From: JBHHZI01 sp046757965 | Lineage (GTDB): Bacteria > Acidobacteriota > Polarisedimenticolia > SMYD01 | Direction: 5' to 3' | DNA: 52,406 bases | Assembly (NCBI GenBank): GCA_046757965.1 | Contig: JBHHZI010000005.1 | Span: 1-52,406 of the forward strand | Shown here: piece by piece, positions 18,407-25,715 of the stretch | Position numbering within the stretch: the stretch's first letter is position 1 | Layout of the letters: every line of letters begins with the position of its first letter | Translations under genes and position numbers: made by a program | The notes under the pieces: model-generated | What the model was told of the DNA's origin: nothing | What the model saw: only the letters and a program-made list of their open reading frames with translations | Database searches by the model: none

Positions 18407-18422
18407 TGTTCCACGTGGAACA
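18407..18422. other. parS centromere site 2
   Basis: Second identical copy of TGTTCCACGTGGAACA, 34 bp centre-to-centre from the first and abutting the rsmG stop codon. Two parS sites this close should nucleate ParB cooperatively and may also regulate parAB. Confidence 0.95.
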
Positions 18423-19073
18423 CTACACCATTCGATCGGTCGATTTCCTGCGGCCGGCGTCGAGAACCCGAAGCGATCCCGCCATGGCTCCGGTCCCGAG
18501 CGGCACGCTCGCCACCAGGTGGGCGGCGCCCAGCGGTGTTTCCCGGCTCCCGTCATAGAGGATGGCCCGGCGGACCGCTCCCCGGCCCAGCGCCTCGACG
18601 AGCAGCGGTCCGAGGCCGGTCGCCCGGGTGGTCACCAGGTCCGCCCCGAGCCCGCTCAACTCACCGGCCGAGGCGATCCGCTCGGCATGAACGCCCACCG
18701 CCGTCAATCCCATCTCGAAGGCGGCCTGGCGAAGAAAGGCCGCCTTGCGCCGGGCGGATTCGACCAGCGTCACCGGCAGATCCGGCCAGAAGGCGGCCCA
18801 GACCAGGCCGGGAAAGCCGCCCCCGCTGCCGAGGTCGACGATGGCCCGGGCCGCTCCGAGGAAGTCCAGCGCCGCCACCGACTCCAGGTAATGGCGTGCC
18901 AGGGCCGGCGGGGCCACGTCGGCGTCGGAGACCAGCCCGGCGCGCCGATTCCACCGGCGCAGGAGGGCCGCATGCCGGACCATCCGGTCCAGGATGGCCG
19001 GATCAGGCGACCGGCCGCGAGTCCGGAACTGGCGTTCGATGGCGTGTCGGATGGGCACCAGACGGCTTTCCAC
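18423..19073 (-). CDS. rsmG: 16S rRNA (guanine-527-N7)-methyltransferase
   Basis: SAM-dependent methyltransferase that modifies G527 of 16S rRNA (GidB family). Visible features are LLRRWNRRAGLVS near residue 40, SVAALDFLGAARAIVDLGSGGGFPG (SAM-binding loop), VTLVESARRKAAFLR and the later VTTRATG. 216 residues. The GTG start at 19073 puts the first 71 bp inside the mnmG 3' end; no strong ribosome-binding site is visible, consistent with coupling to mnmG. The TAG stop abuts parS site 2. Confidence 0.93.
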   Translation of the reverse strand: MESRLVPIRHAIERQFRTRGRSPDPAILDRMVRHAALLRRWNRRAGLVSDADVAPPALARHYLESVAALDFLGAARAIVDLGSGGGFPGLVWAAFWPDLPVTLVESARRKAAFLRQAAFEMGLTAVGVHAERIASAGELSGLGADLVTTRATGLGPLLVEALGRGAVRRAILYDGSRETPLGAAHLVASVPLGTGAMAGSLRVLDAGRRKSTDRMV

Positions 19074-20949
19074 GGCGGAGCGCCACGCGCACCGCCGCCA
19101 GGGCTGCCGGAGTCACCCCGGAGATCCGGCCAGCCTGGCCAAGATTCTCCGGACCGACCCGGGTCAGCTTTTCCACCACCTCGCGGGAGAGACCCCCGAT
19201 GCGCGCATAGTCGATCTCCGCAGGGATGCGTCGTCGCTCGTCCCGGGCCAGGTGGCGCACCTCCCGGATCTGTCGGCGGACATAGCCGGCGTACTTGACA
19301 CGGGCCTCGAGCTGGCGTCTCGCCGACCGGTCCAGGGGCGCCGCCGGATCGAAGCGGCCCGCCGCCTTCTCCTGCCGGCTCAGCGTGGCCAGCACGGCAT
19401 CCACCGCCACACCGGGCCGCTTCAGCAGATCCAGCAGGGTCGTTCCCCGGGCCTTCTCCTGCGCCGCATCCGCGGCGGAGATTCCCTCCGGCGGCCAGTC
19501 GGTCGAGACCCGGGTGGCGCGCAGCGCCGCCAGGGTCGCGGCCATCGCCCGTTTCAGCCGCCTGACGAGAGCGGCCTCTGCGGCCGGCACCAGTCCCAGC
19601 CGCCGGCCATGGCCGGCCAGCCGGAACCGTGCCGAATCGCATCCCAGCAGGAGTCGGTACTCGGCGCGGGAGGTGAACATGCGGTACGGCTCGACGGTCC
19701 CCCGCGTCACCAGGTCGTCGACCAGCACACCGATGTAGGCCTGGTGCCTGCGCAGCCGGAAGGGCGGGCGAGAGGTGACGGCCAGCGCCGCATTGATGCC
19801 GGCCACCAGGCCGAGCGACGCCGCCTCCTCGTAGCCGGTGGTGCCATTGATCTGTCCTGCCAGCCACAGCCGGGGGAGCGCGCGGGTCTGCAGCGTCGTG
19901 TCCAGCTCGGTGGGATCCACGAAGTCGTACTCGATGGCATACCCCGGTCGCGCCACCTCCACCTCCTCGAGTCCCGGGATGACGCGCAGAAAACCGCTCT
20001 GGGTCTCCTCGGGGAGGGACGTGGACAGGCCGTTCGGATAGATCAGGTCGGTGTCGATGCCTTCCGGCTCGAGGAAGATCTGATGCCGCTTTCGGGAGGC
20101 GAAGCGCACCACCTTGTCCTCGATCGACGGACAGTACCGCGGCCCCACCGAGGTGATGGCGCCGCTGAAGAGCGGCGACAGATGTAGCGCCGAGCGGATG
20201 ATGTCGTGGACGCGCGGGTTCGTGTGGGCGATGTGACAGGCCTGCTGGGGGAGGCGGGGAGCGGTGGTGTGGGCATGGAAGAAGATCGGCTCGTCATCGC
20301 CCGGCTGTTCCCGGAAGGCGGACCAGTCGATGGTCTTCCCGTCGAGGCGGGGCGGTGTGCCGGTCTTCAGACGCCCCATGCGCAGCCCCATGGCCTCCAG
20401 GCGACCGGCCAGCGCCACCGTGGGCGCCTCGCCATGCCGGCCGGCGTCCACCTGGACCGAGCCGATGTGGATCCGCCCGCGCAGGAAGGTGCCGGTGGTC
20501 AGGACGACAGCTCTGGCGGAGAGGTGCCGCCCGTCCGCCAGGATCACACCCGCCGCGGCGCTGTTCTCGATGAGGAGGTCCTCGACCCGACCCTCCACGA
20601 CCGTCAGGCCCTGCCGGTCGGCCAGCTCGATCCCCATCTCGCGCTCGTAGATGCGGCGATCCGCCTGGGCGCGAGGGGCGCGCACGGCCGGGCCCTTGGC
20701 GCGGTTCAGCACCCGGAACTGGATCCCCGCCCGGTCGGCCACGCGGCCCATGATGCCGCCCAAAGCATCGATCTCCTTGACGAGGTGCCCCTTCGCCAGG
20801 CCTCCGATGGCCGGGTTGCACGACATCCGGCCCAGGCCGGCGGCGTCGAGCGTGACCAGCGCCGTGCAACAACCCAGGCCGGCCGCCGCCGCGGCTGCCT
20901 CGCAGCCGGCATGGCCGCCGCCCACCACCACGATGTCGAAGTCGTGCAC
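19003..20949 (-). CDS. mnmG: tRNA U34 carboxymethylaminomethyl-modification enzyme MnmG (GidA)
   Basis: FAD-dependent partner of MnmE that modifies the wobble uridine of several tRNAs. FAD-binding GGGHAGCEAA near the N-terminus, then RMSCNPAIGGLAKGHLVKEI, GTPPRLDGKTIDW, GQINGTTGYEEAASLGLVAG, and the C-terminal helical domain ending in RISGVTPAALAAVRVAL. The start I use is GTG at 20949, preceded by AGGAGA at good spacing, giving 648 residues; an ATG at 20991 would add 14 Arg-rich residues. About 30 extra residues at the C-terminus run into the rsmG frame. mnmE, its partner, is the next gene upstream. Confidence 0.97.
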   Translation of the reverse strand: MHDFDIVVVGGGHAGCEAAAAAAGLGCCTALVTLDAAGLGRMSCNPAIGGLAKGHLVKEIDALGGIMGRVADRAGIQFRVLNRAKGPAVRAPRAQADRRIYEREMGIELADRQGLTVVEGRVEDLLIENSAAAGVILADGRHLSARAVVLTTGTFLRGRIHIGSVQVDAGRHGEAPTVALAGRLEAMGLRMGRLKTGTPPRLDGKTIDWSAFREQPGDDEPIFFHAHTTAPRLPQQACHIAHTNPRVHDIIRSALHLSPLFSGAITSVGPRYCPSIEDKVVRFASRKRHQIFLEPEGIDTDLIYPNGLSTSLPEETQSGFLRVIPGLEEVEVARPGYAIEYDFVDPTELDTTLQTRALPRLWLAGQINGTTGYEEAASLGLVAGINAALAVTSRPPFRLRRHQAYIGVLVDDLVTRGTVEPYRMFTSRAEYRLLLGCDSARFRLAGHGRRLGLVPAAEAALVRRLKRAMAATLAALRATRVSTDWPPEGISAADAAQEKARGTTLLDLLKRPGVAVDAVLATLSRQEKAAGRFDPAAPLDRSARRQLEARVKYAGYVRRQIREVRHLARDERRRIPAEIDYARIGGLSREVVEKLTRVGPENLGQAGRISGVTPAALAAVRVALRRGKPSGAHPTRHRTPVPDSRPVA

Positions 20950-21084
20950 CCGCCGTCTCCTGCGCTCCGCCCGCCGCCGCGGGAGACTCATGCTATGCCG
21001 GTGCCGCCCCCGGTGCCAGGGCCCGACCGGCAGCCGAGCCGCCACCGGCGTCGAGCGCGAGGACCCTCGTTCGCGGGCCGCCTC

Positions 21085-22611
21085 CTACTTGCCGATGCAG
21101 AAGGTGGAGAAGATCCGCTCGTACATCTCGTCGAGGCCGCCACGCCCGGTCAGTTCCGCCAGACAGACCAGCGCCTCACCGATCGGCACCGCCAGCATCT
21201 CCTCGCCGGCTCTCCGCTGCGTCGCGGCAGCCGCCTCCGCCACGGCGCGGCGCGCCGCCTCCAGCCGTTCCTTCTGGCGCAGGCGTGTCACCAGGGGCAG
21301 GTCGCCGATCTCCTGGCGCGGAGCAAGACGGTCGAGGATGGCGGCGCGCAACGGCGCCATGCCCTCGCCGGTGCGGGCAGACACGGCCAGGCGTGTCCGG
21401 GTGTCGGGAGACACCGACATCGCGGTGGCCCGCCCGCCGGCGGGCGGGACCAGATCGATCTTGTTGAGGACCGGCAACGGACGGCTCCCGCCGGGGAACT
21501 CCGGTGGCAACAGGGGAGTGGTCTCGTCCACCGCGTTCACCCAGACCACCAGGTCGGAGGCGAGCCGCTCGCTTGCCCCACGTCGCTGTCCCTCCTTCTC
21601 GATCGAATCCGCTGCGCCGGGAACCGCTGCCGACCGGGCGATGCCGGGCGCCGGGGCCCGCTCTCCGGCCGTGTCGACCAGTGTGATCGGCAGGCCGTCC
21701 CAGTCGACGTCTGCCTCCACCACGTCGCGCGTGGTTCCCGGAATGGAGCTGACGATGGCTCGATCGATACCTAATAACTTATTGAAAATACTGGATTTAC
21801 CAGTATTCACCGGGCCCGAGAAGACGACCCGGGCGCCGCTCCTCAGGCGCAGACCGCGCGCTGCATCCGACACCAGACGGTCCAGCGCCGCCTGCTGGAC
21901 CGCCAGGCCCGCCGACAGCGCGTGCCAGTCGAGAAAATCCTCCGTCTCGGTGGCGGAGAACTCGAGACTGCCCTCGATGCGTGCCAGCCAGTCGACCAGC
22001 GCCCGGCGGATCGGTTCCACCGCGGCGGACAGCGCGCCCCGTTGCTGGCGGTGAGCCACGCGCGCCTGCTGCTCGGTGCGCGCCTGGATCAGATCATCGA
22101 TGGCCTCGGCCTGCACGGCGTCGAGACGACCATGGAGGAACGCCCGGTAGCTGAACTCACCCGGACCGGCAGGCCGGGCCCCGAAGCGGACGGCCGCCGC
22201 CAGCATGCGGCGCAGGACCACCGGACTGCCGTGCAGCGTCAGTTCGATCAGGTCCTCGCCCGTCGGGCTGTCGGCAGCAGGGAAATAGATCAGGACGCCG
22301 GTGTCGATCTCTTCCATCGCCACGCTGGCGACAGCCTGGTGCCGGCCGGCGAGGGACGCCGGCGACCGCTCGGGCGCTGCGCTCGTGTCTCCGGGCAACG
22401 CCGGACCGGCCGCCACACGGGCGCTGCCGGTCACCGCCTGGCGCGCCACGGGAAACGGGCCGCCGGCGCGCCAGGGGCGGAAGAGCTGACGGGCGAGGGA
22501 AACCGCATCGGACCCGGAGAAGCGCACCAGCCCGAGAGCTCCCCGCCCGGGTGGTGTGGCGATGGCCGCGATGGTGTCGGCAGCATCCGGGTGGGGAGTC
22601 ATGTCAGGCAC
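21085..22611 (-). CDS. mnmE: tRNA modification GTPase MnmE (TrmE)
   Basis: Potassium-activated GTPase that works with MnmG on U34 of tRNAs. N-terminal formyl-THF domain; helical domain; G domain with P-loop GPVNTGKSSIFNKLLG, K-loop region SSIPGTTRDVVE, DTAG and NKID; and the C-terminal FCIGK with its conserved Cys. 508 residues, about 50 more than usual. One insertion is in the N-terminal domain and another of about 14 residues follows DTAGER in the switch II region. The P-loop codons (21769-21807) are AT-rich and contain a perfect inverted repeat. The start is GTG at 22611 or ATG at 22602. Confidence 0.96.
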   Translation of the reverse strand: MPDMTPHPDAADTIAAIATPPGRGALGLVRFSGSDAVSLARQLFRPWRAGGPFPVARQAVTGSARVAAGPALPGDTSAAPERSPASLAGRHQAVASVAMEEIDTGVLIYFPAADSPTGEDLIELTLHGSPVVLRRMLAAAVRFGARPAGPGEFSYRAFLHGRLDAVQAEAIDDLIQARTEQQARVAHRQQRGALSAAVEPIRRALVDWLARIEGSLEFSATETEDFLDWHALSAGLAVQQAALDRLVSDAARGLRLRSGARVVFSGPVNTGKSSIFNKLLGIDRAIVSSIPGTTRDVVEADVDWDGLPITLVDTAGERAPAPGIARSAAVPGAADSIEKEGQRRGASERLASDLVVWVNAVDETTPLLPPEFPGGSRPLPVLNKIDLVPPAGGRATAMSVSPDTRTRLAVSARTGEGMAPLRAAILDRLAPRQEIGDLPLVTRLRQKERLEAARRAVAEAAAATQRRAGEEMLAVPIGEALVCLAELTGRGGLDEMYERIFSTFCIGK

Positions 22612-22627
22612 ACCCCGGAGGACGGGG

Positions 22628-24433
22628 TCAGGCCTTGCGGCCCGCCGTGGCCCGTCGCCCCGCGCCGCCGGCTGGAATGGCCTCGCGGGCGTGACGCTTG
22701 TTGATCATCGCCCGCTGGATGAGGCCGAGCAGGTTGTTGACCAGCCAGTAGACGACCAGGCCGGCCGGCATCTTCAGGAAGAAGAAGGTGAACAGCAGCG
22801 GCGACAGGTACATCATGCGCCGCTGCATCGGATCGGGCATGGCAGCACCGCTGAGGACCTGCTGGGCGATCATCGAGCCGCCCATCACGATGGGCAGGAC
22901 GTAGTACGGGTCCATCGAGGCCAGATCGTGAATCCACAGGATGAAGGGCGCCTGGCGCAGCTCGATGGCGGCCTCCAGAAGATTGTAGAAGGCGAGCAGG
23001 ACCGGCATCTGCAGGAGCAGGGGCAGGCACCCGGTGATGTTGCTGGCCGGGTTGATGCCTTCCTTCTTGTACAGGTCCATCACCTCCTGGTTCATCTTCT
23101 GTCGCGACTCGATGTCCTTCTTGCCGGCTTTCCGGTGCCGGTCGCGGATCCGCTGGACCAGCGGATGGACGCGTTTCATCTTCTCCTGATTGCGCTTCAT
23201 GGAGAGCATGGAGCGGTGCCGGATCGGCCACATCACGCCGTTGATGACGAAGGTCAGCAGGACGATGGCCCAGCCCCAGTTCGAGACGACGCGCGCCTGG
23301 ATGTAGATCAGCGCGTGGAACAGACCCCGGGTCAGCGGCGTGACCAGCGGCACGCGACTCTGGAAGTAGACCACCTCCTCGAGATGGCGCCCCATGGACC
23401 GCAGCAACTGGTAGTTCTTCGGTCCGACATAGATCCCGACCGGCGTGCCGTCGCCGGGCGTCATCAACGACACCGCGATCCCCGGCGTCGGCTTCCCACC
23501 GTCGGCGGCCGGCACCTCGGCATAGGCCGCGTCGAACCTCCCGGTGGTCGCGGGGAGCAGCAGGGCAGCGAAGTAGGTGTCTTCCAGACCGCCCCAGGCG
23601 GCGTTCTCCCCCAGGAGGATCCGTTCCCCGGGGTCGAGCGAGCCGGCACTCTTGCGGACCGGCTTGGGCAGCGCATCGACCAGCGCCTGGCCGCGGTAAC
23701 TGAACCGGCTCGCCGACCCGTTCTTGAAGGTTTCGCCAAAACCCGCACCCCAGGCCAAGGCGGCCGGCACCGGTCCACCGCTGTCGCGGACGGACAGCTT
23801 CACCGTGGCCAGGAATCCCGGGCCGACGTGCACCGTCTTGACGACCTCGTCACCGGTGCCATCTGCCCAGGTCATCACCACCTCGGGGGCGGCGGCGGTT
23901 CCCTGGCGTTCGATCCGGTAGAGAGCCGCGTTTGCGGCCTTCTCCAGGGCGGCCGCCGCACGACCTGCGTCGGTCTGTTCCGTGGCCCGGGGAAACTGCA
24001 CTGCCAGGGGCAGCCAGCCCGACAGGGCCGCGGTGTCACTGGCCAGGTCCGCCTCGTTCCAGGTCCGGACTCGATCCTGCAGCGCGGGACCGGGCACCAG
24101 TTCCAGATTGTCGCCGCTGGAGTCCTTGTAGGTCTTGAGCTTCCAGCTCAGGATCCGGGCGCCCTTGTTGGTGAACACCACCAGCGCATCGTCGGTCTCG
24201 ACCCGGACGATCTCGGGGGTCGCCGCGCCGATGGCGGCCTCGGCGCCCGGCACATCCGGAGCGACAGGACGTGGTTCGGCGCCCGGTTCCGCTGCCGGTG
24301 GGCCGCCGTCAGCGACCTCCGCGACGGCGGCAGGTGCCGGGGGTTGCGGCGACTCGGGCTGCGGAAACAGCATCTGCCAGGCGAACAGGACGGCCAGTGA
24401 CAGACCGACGGCGAGAAGGGCTCGGCGTTCCAT
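22628..24433 (-). CDS. yidC: Membrane protein insertase YidC
   Basis: Oxa1/YidC insertase for inner-membrane proteins. Gram-negative form: one N-terminal membrane segment (residues about 5-24), a Pro/Ala-rich linker, a large periplasmic P1 domain, then the five-span insertase core with SNITGCLPLLLQMPVLLAFYN and PLLFTFFFLKMPAGLVVYWL, and a basic C-terminal tail (RRATAGRKA). 601 residues. It lies in the conserved rpmH-rnpA-yidD-yidC-mnmE order, with yidD 42 bp upstream. Confidence 0.97.
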   Translation of the reverse strand: MERRALLAVGLSLAVLFAWQMLFPQPESPQPPAPAAVAEVADGGPPAAEPGAEPRPVAPDVPGAEAAIGAATPEIVRVETDDALVVFTNKGARILSWKLKTYKDSSGDNLELVPGPALQDRVRTWNEADLASDTAALSGWLPLAVQFPRATEQTDAGRAAAALEKAANAALYRIERQGTAAAPEVVMTWADGTGDEVVKTVHVGPGFLATVKLSVRDSGGPVPAALAWGAGFGETFKNGSASRFSYRGQALVDALPKPVRKSAGSLDPGERILLGENAAWGGLEDTYFAALLLPATTGRFDAAYAEVPAADGGKPTPGIAVSLMTPGDGTPVGIYVGPKNYQLLRSMGRHLEEVVYFQSRVPLVTPLTRGLFHALIYIQARVVSNWGWAIVLLTFVINGVMWPIRHRSMLSMKRNQEKMKRVHPLVQRIRDRHRKAGKKDIESRQKMNQEVMDLYKKEGINPASNITGCLPLLLQMPVLLAFYNLLEAAIELRQAPFILWIHDLASMDPYYVLPIVMGGSMIAQQVLSGAAMPDPMQRRMMYLSPLLFTFFFLKMPAGLVVYWLVNNLLGLIQRAMINKRHAREAIPAGGAGRRATAGRKA

Positions 24434-24475
24434 AGGGGGGGTTTCGTCCGACTCCGTGAGAAGGGAAGCGCGCGG

Positions 24476-24697
24476 CTAGACCAGCGGGTCGAAGCCACCC
24501 CGCGCGAAGGGGTGGCACCGGCAGATCCGGCAAATCGCCCGCCACCCGCCGCGCACCACCCCGTAGCGCTCGATGGCGGCGGCGCCGTACTCCGAACAGG
24601 TGGGGTGATAGCGACAGGCTGGAGGCAGCAGAGGAGAGACGAGCAGCTTGTAGGCACGCAGGAGGAGGAGCGCCGCACGCCGGGCGAGGCGTCTCAT
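24476..24697 (-). CDS. yidD: Membrane protein insertion efficiency factor YidD
   Basis: Small membrane-associated protein aiding YidC-dependent insertion. The 73 residues carry the family core YKLLVSPLLPPACRYHPTCSEYG and a C-terminal RCHPFARGGFDPLV. The ATG overlaps the rnpA stop as ATGA. Its place between rnpA and yidC is canonical. Confidence 0.95.
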   Translation of the reverse strand: MRRLARRAALLLLRAYKLLVSPLLPPACRYHPTCSEYGAAAIERYGVVRGGWRAICRICRCHPFARGGFDPLV

Positions 24698-25101
24698 CGT
24701 CCGGGTCCCTGGCGAGCCGGAACGCGACCGGTATCGCGCCTCGCCCGCTGCACCGCCGTCAGCAAGCTCGACGCGAGCCGTTCGAAGGGCATCATGGCCA
24801 TCTCGCGCCGCCCGTTCACCACGATATCCAGCGAGCCATCCAGCTTCTCCCGATGGAGACGGAACACCTCACGCAGGCGCCTCTTGATCCGGTTGCGCCG
24901 CACCGCTCCACCGACACGCCGTGACACCGACAGGCCCAGCCGGTGACCTGCGGTGGCTCCCGGAGCGACCACCACGGACATTCCCGGCGCAAATCCGCGA
25001 CCGCCGGTGGCGTACACCCGGTCGAACTCCCGTCTGGTTCGGATGCGATTGTCCCGCGTGAAGCGCCGATCCACGGCGCTTGAAGGCGCCGAACCGTGCA
25101 T
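24694..25101 (-). CDS. rnpA: Ribonuclease P protein component
   Basis: Protein cofactor of RNase P, which matures tRNA 5' ends. The 135-residue form starts at ATG 25101, 8 bp after the rpmH stop, and contains RRFTRDNRIRTRREFDRVY, RLGLSVSRRVGGAVRRNRIKRRLREVFR (the RNR motif) and the final helix. No strong ribosome-binding site precedes this ATG. The frame is open upstream across all of rpmH to an ATG at 25281 or TTG at 25290, which would add about 60 Pro/Arg-rich residues, as in Thermus; I regard the short form as more likely. Confidence 0.9.
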   Translation of the reverse strand: MHGSAPSSAVDRRFTRDNRIRTRREFDRVYATGGRGFAPGMSVVVAPGATAGHRLGLSVSRRVGGAVRRNRIKRRLREVFRLHREKLDGSLDIVVNGRREMAMMPFERLASSLLTAVQRARRDTGRVPARQGPGR

Positions 25102-25109
25102 GGTACGGC

Positions 25110-25244
25110 TCAGACCCCGAGCCGGCGCCGGCCCTTGCGCCGGCGCCGTGCGATCACCGCGCGGCCGCCCCTCGTCCGCATGCGGACGAGGAACCCGTGG
25201 GTCCGCTTTCTCTTGCGATTGTTCGGCTGAAACGTCCGTTTCAT
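25110..25244 (-). CDS. rpmH: 50S ribosomal protein L34
   Basis: The 44-residue L34 begins MKRTFQPNNRKRKRTHGF and ends in an Arg-rich RRRRKGRRRLGV, with the family's central R-M-x-T/R-x-x-GR core. It is the first gene of the leftward origin-proximal operon. The coding region contains a perfect 22-bp palindrome (25170-25191). A strong promoter lies about 80 bp upstream. Confidence 0.96.
   Translation of the reverse strand: MKRTFQPNNRKRKRTHGFLVRMRTRGGRAVIARRRRKGRRRLGV
25170..25191. repeat. 22-bp perfect palindrome inside rpmH
   Basis: Each strand reads CCTCGTCCGCA followed by its exact complement. It covers the L-V-R-M-R-T-R codons of L34. It could form a hairpin in rpmH mRNA or be a protein site; part of the symmetry comes from Arg codons on either side of Met. 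Confidence 0.8.
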
Positions 25245-25326
25245 GTCCAGATCTTTCGCTCGACGGCCGGTTCACGGGCATGGCGCACAATGGCTCCGAC
25301 CGCCTGATTCTTCGTGCGAAGCCCTG

Positions 25327-25355
25327 ATTCTAGGAACAGTTCTGCAGGGTGTCAA
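25327..25355 (-). promoter_or_regulatory. Sigma70-type promoter of the rpmH-rnpA-yidD-yidC operon
   Basis: On the minus strand a perfect -35 TTGACA (25355-25350), a 17-bp spacer and a -10 TAGAAT (25332-25327, 5/6). Predicted transcription start near 25320, giving a leader of about 76 nt before rpmH. Confidence 0.85.
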
Positions 25356-25412
25356 GCACTGCCGGGGAGACGCCACACACCACGATCTTATCTTTCAATC
25401 ACTTGCGCAATC

Positions 25413-25421
25413 TGTGGAAAA
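25413..25421 (-). promoter_or_regulatory. DnaA box
   Basis: TGTGGAAAA, the reverse of TTTTCCACA, a standard DnaA-box variant (TTNTNCACA). It stands alone about 60 bp upstream of the rpmH -35 element. Confidence 0.7.
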
Positions 25422-25461
25422 ATGGCTGGACATCCCGATTGGCGCCGTGTTAGGATGCACC

Positions 25462-25486
25462 CGTTCCACACGTCGAGGGTGGAACG
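25462..25486. repeat. Inverted repeat of parS half-sites (split parS-like)
   Basis: CGTTCCAC (25462-25469), a 9-bp spacer, then GTGGAACG (25479-25486). Joined directly, the 7-bp inner arms would recreate the core of the two parS sites found at 18.4 kb. Function unknown; ParB normally needs contiguous half-sites. Confidence 0.6.
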
Positions 25487-25672
25487 ACCCGGTTCAGCAT
25501 CAAAACACGGTCGTCAAGGTCGTACCCCAACAGACTGGATCTCTGTCTGAGGCTGAGAAAATGACTCTGCCGCACGGGAGAATTTCGTCTGCGCGTCCTG
25601 TTCGCTCCAGCGAACCGATTGTCTCGTGTCATCCATAACATGGTAGAAAAAATGGACTTATCATTTTTTATC

Positions 25673-25703
25673 TTTTCCACAGTTGTTAAAAACTTGTGGA
25701 AAA
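25673..25703. promoter_or_regulatory. dnaA: Inverted pair of DnaA boxes just upstream of dnaA
   Basis: TTTTCCACA at 25673-25681 and its inverse TGTGGAAAA at 25695-25703 face each other across 13 AT-rich bases, ending 12 bp before the dnaA ATG. The position suits DnaA autoregulation of its own translation or transcription start and/or origin binding. Confidence 0.8.
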
Positions 25704-25715
25704 AGGGCGGTGGGG

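Larger units (their letters stand above)
25245..25715. other. rpmH-dnaA intergenic region, probable part of oriC
   Basis: These 471 bp hold no gene. They contain the rpmH promoter, three DnaA boxes of the form TTTTCCACA (25413-25421, 25673-25681, 25695-25703), an inverted repeat made of parS half-sites (25462-25486), and a markedly AT-rich stretch at about 25635-25705 that could be the unwinding element. Coding direction diverges here on both sides, as expected at an origin. I found no convincing dnaA promoter by eye. Confidence 0.75.
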
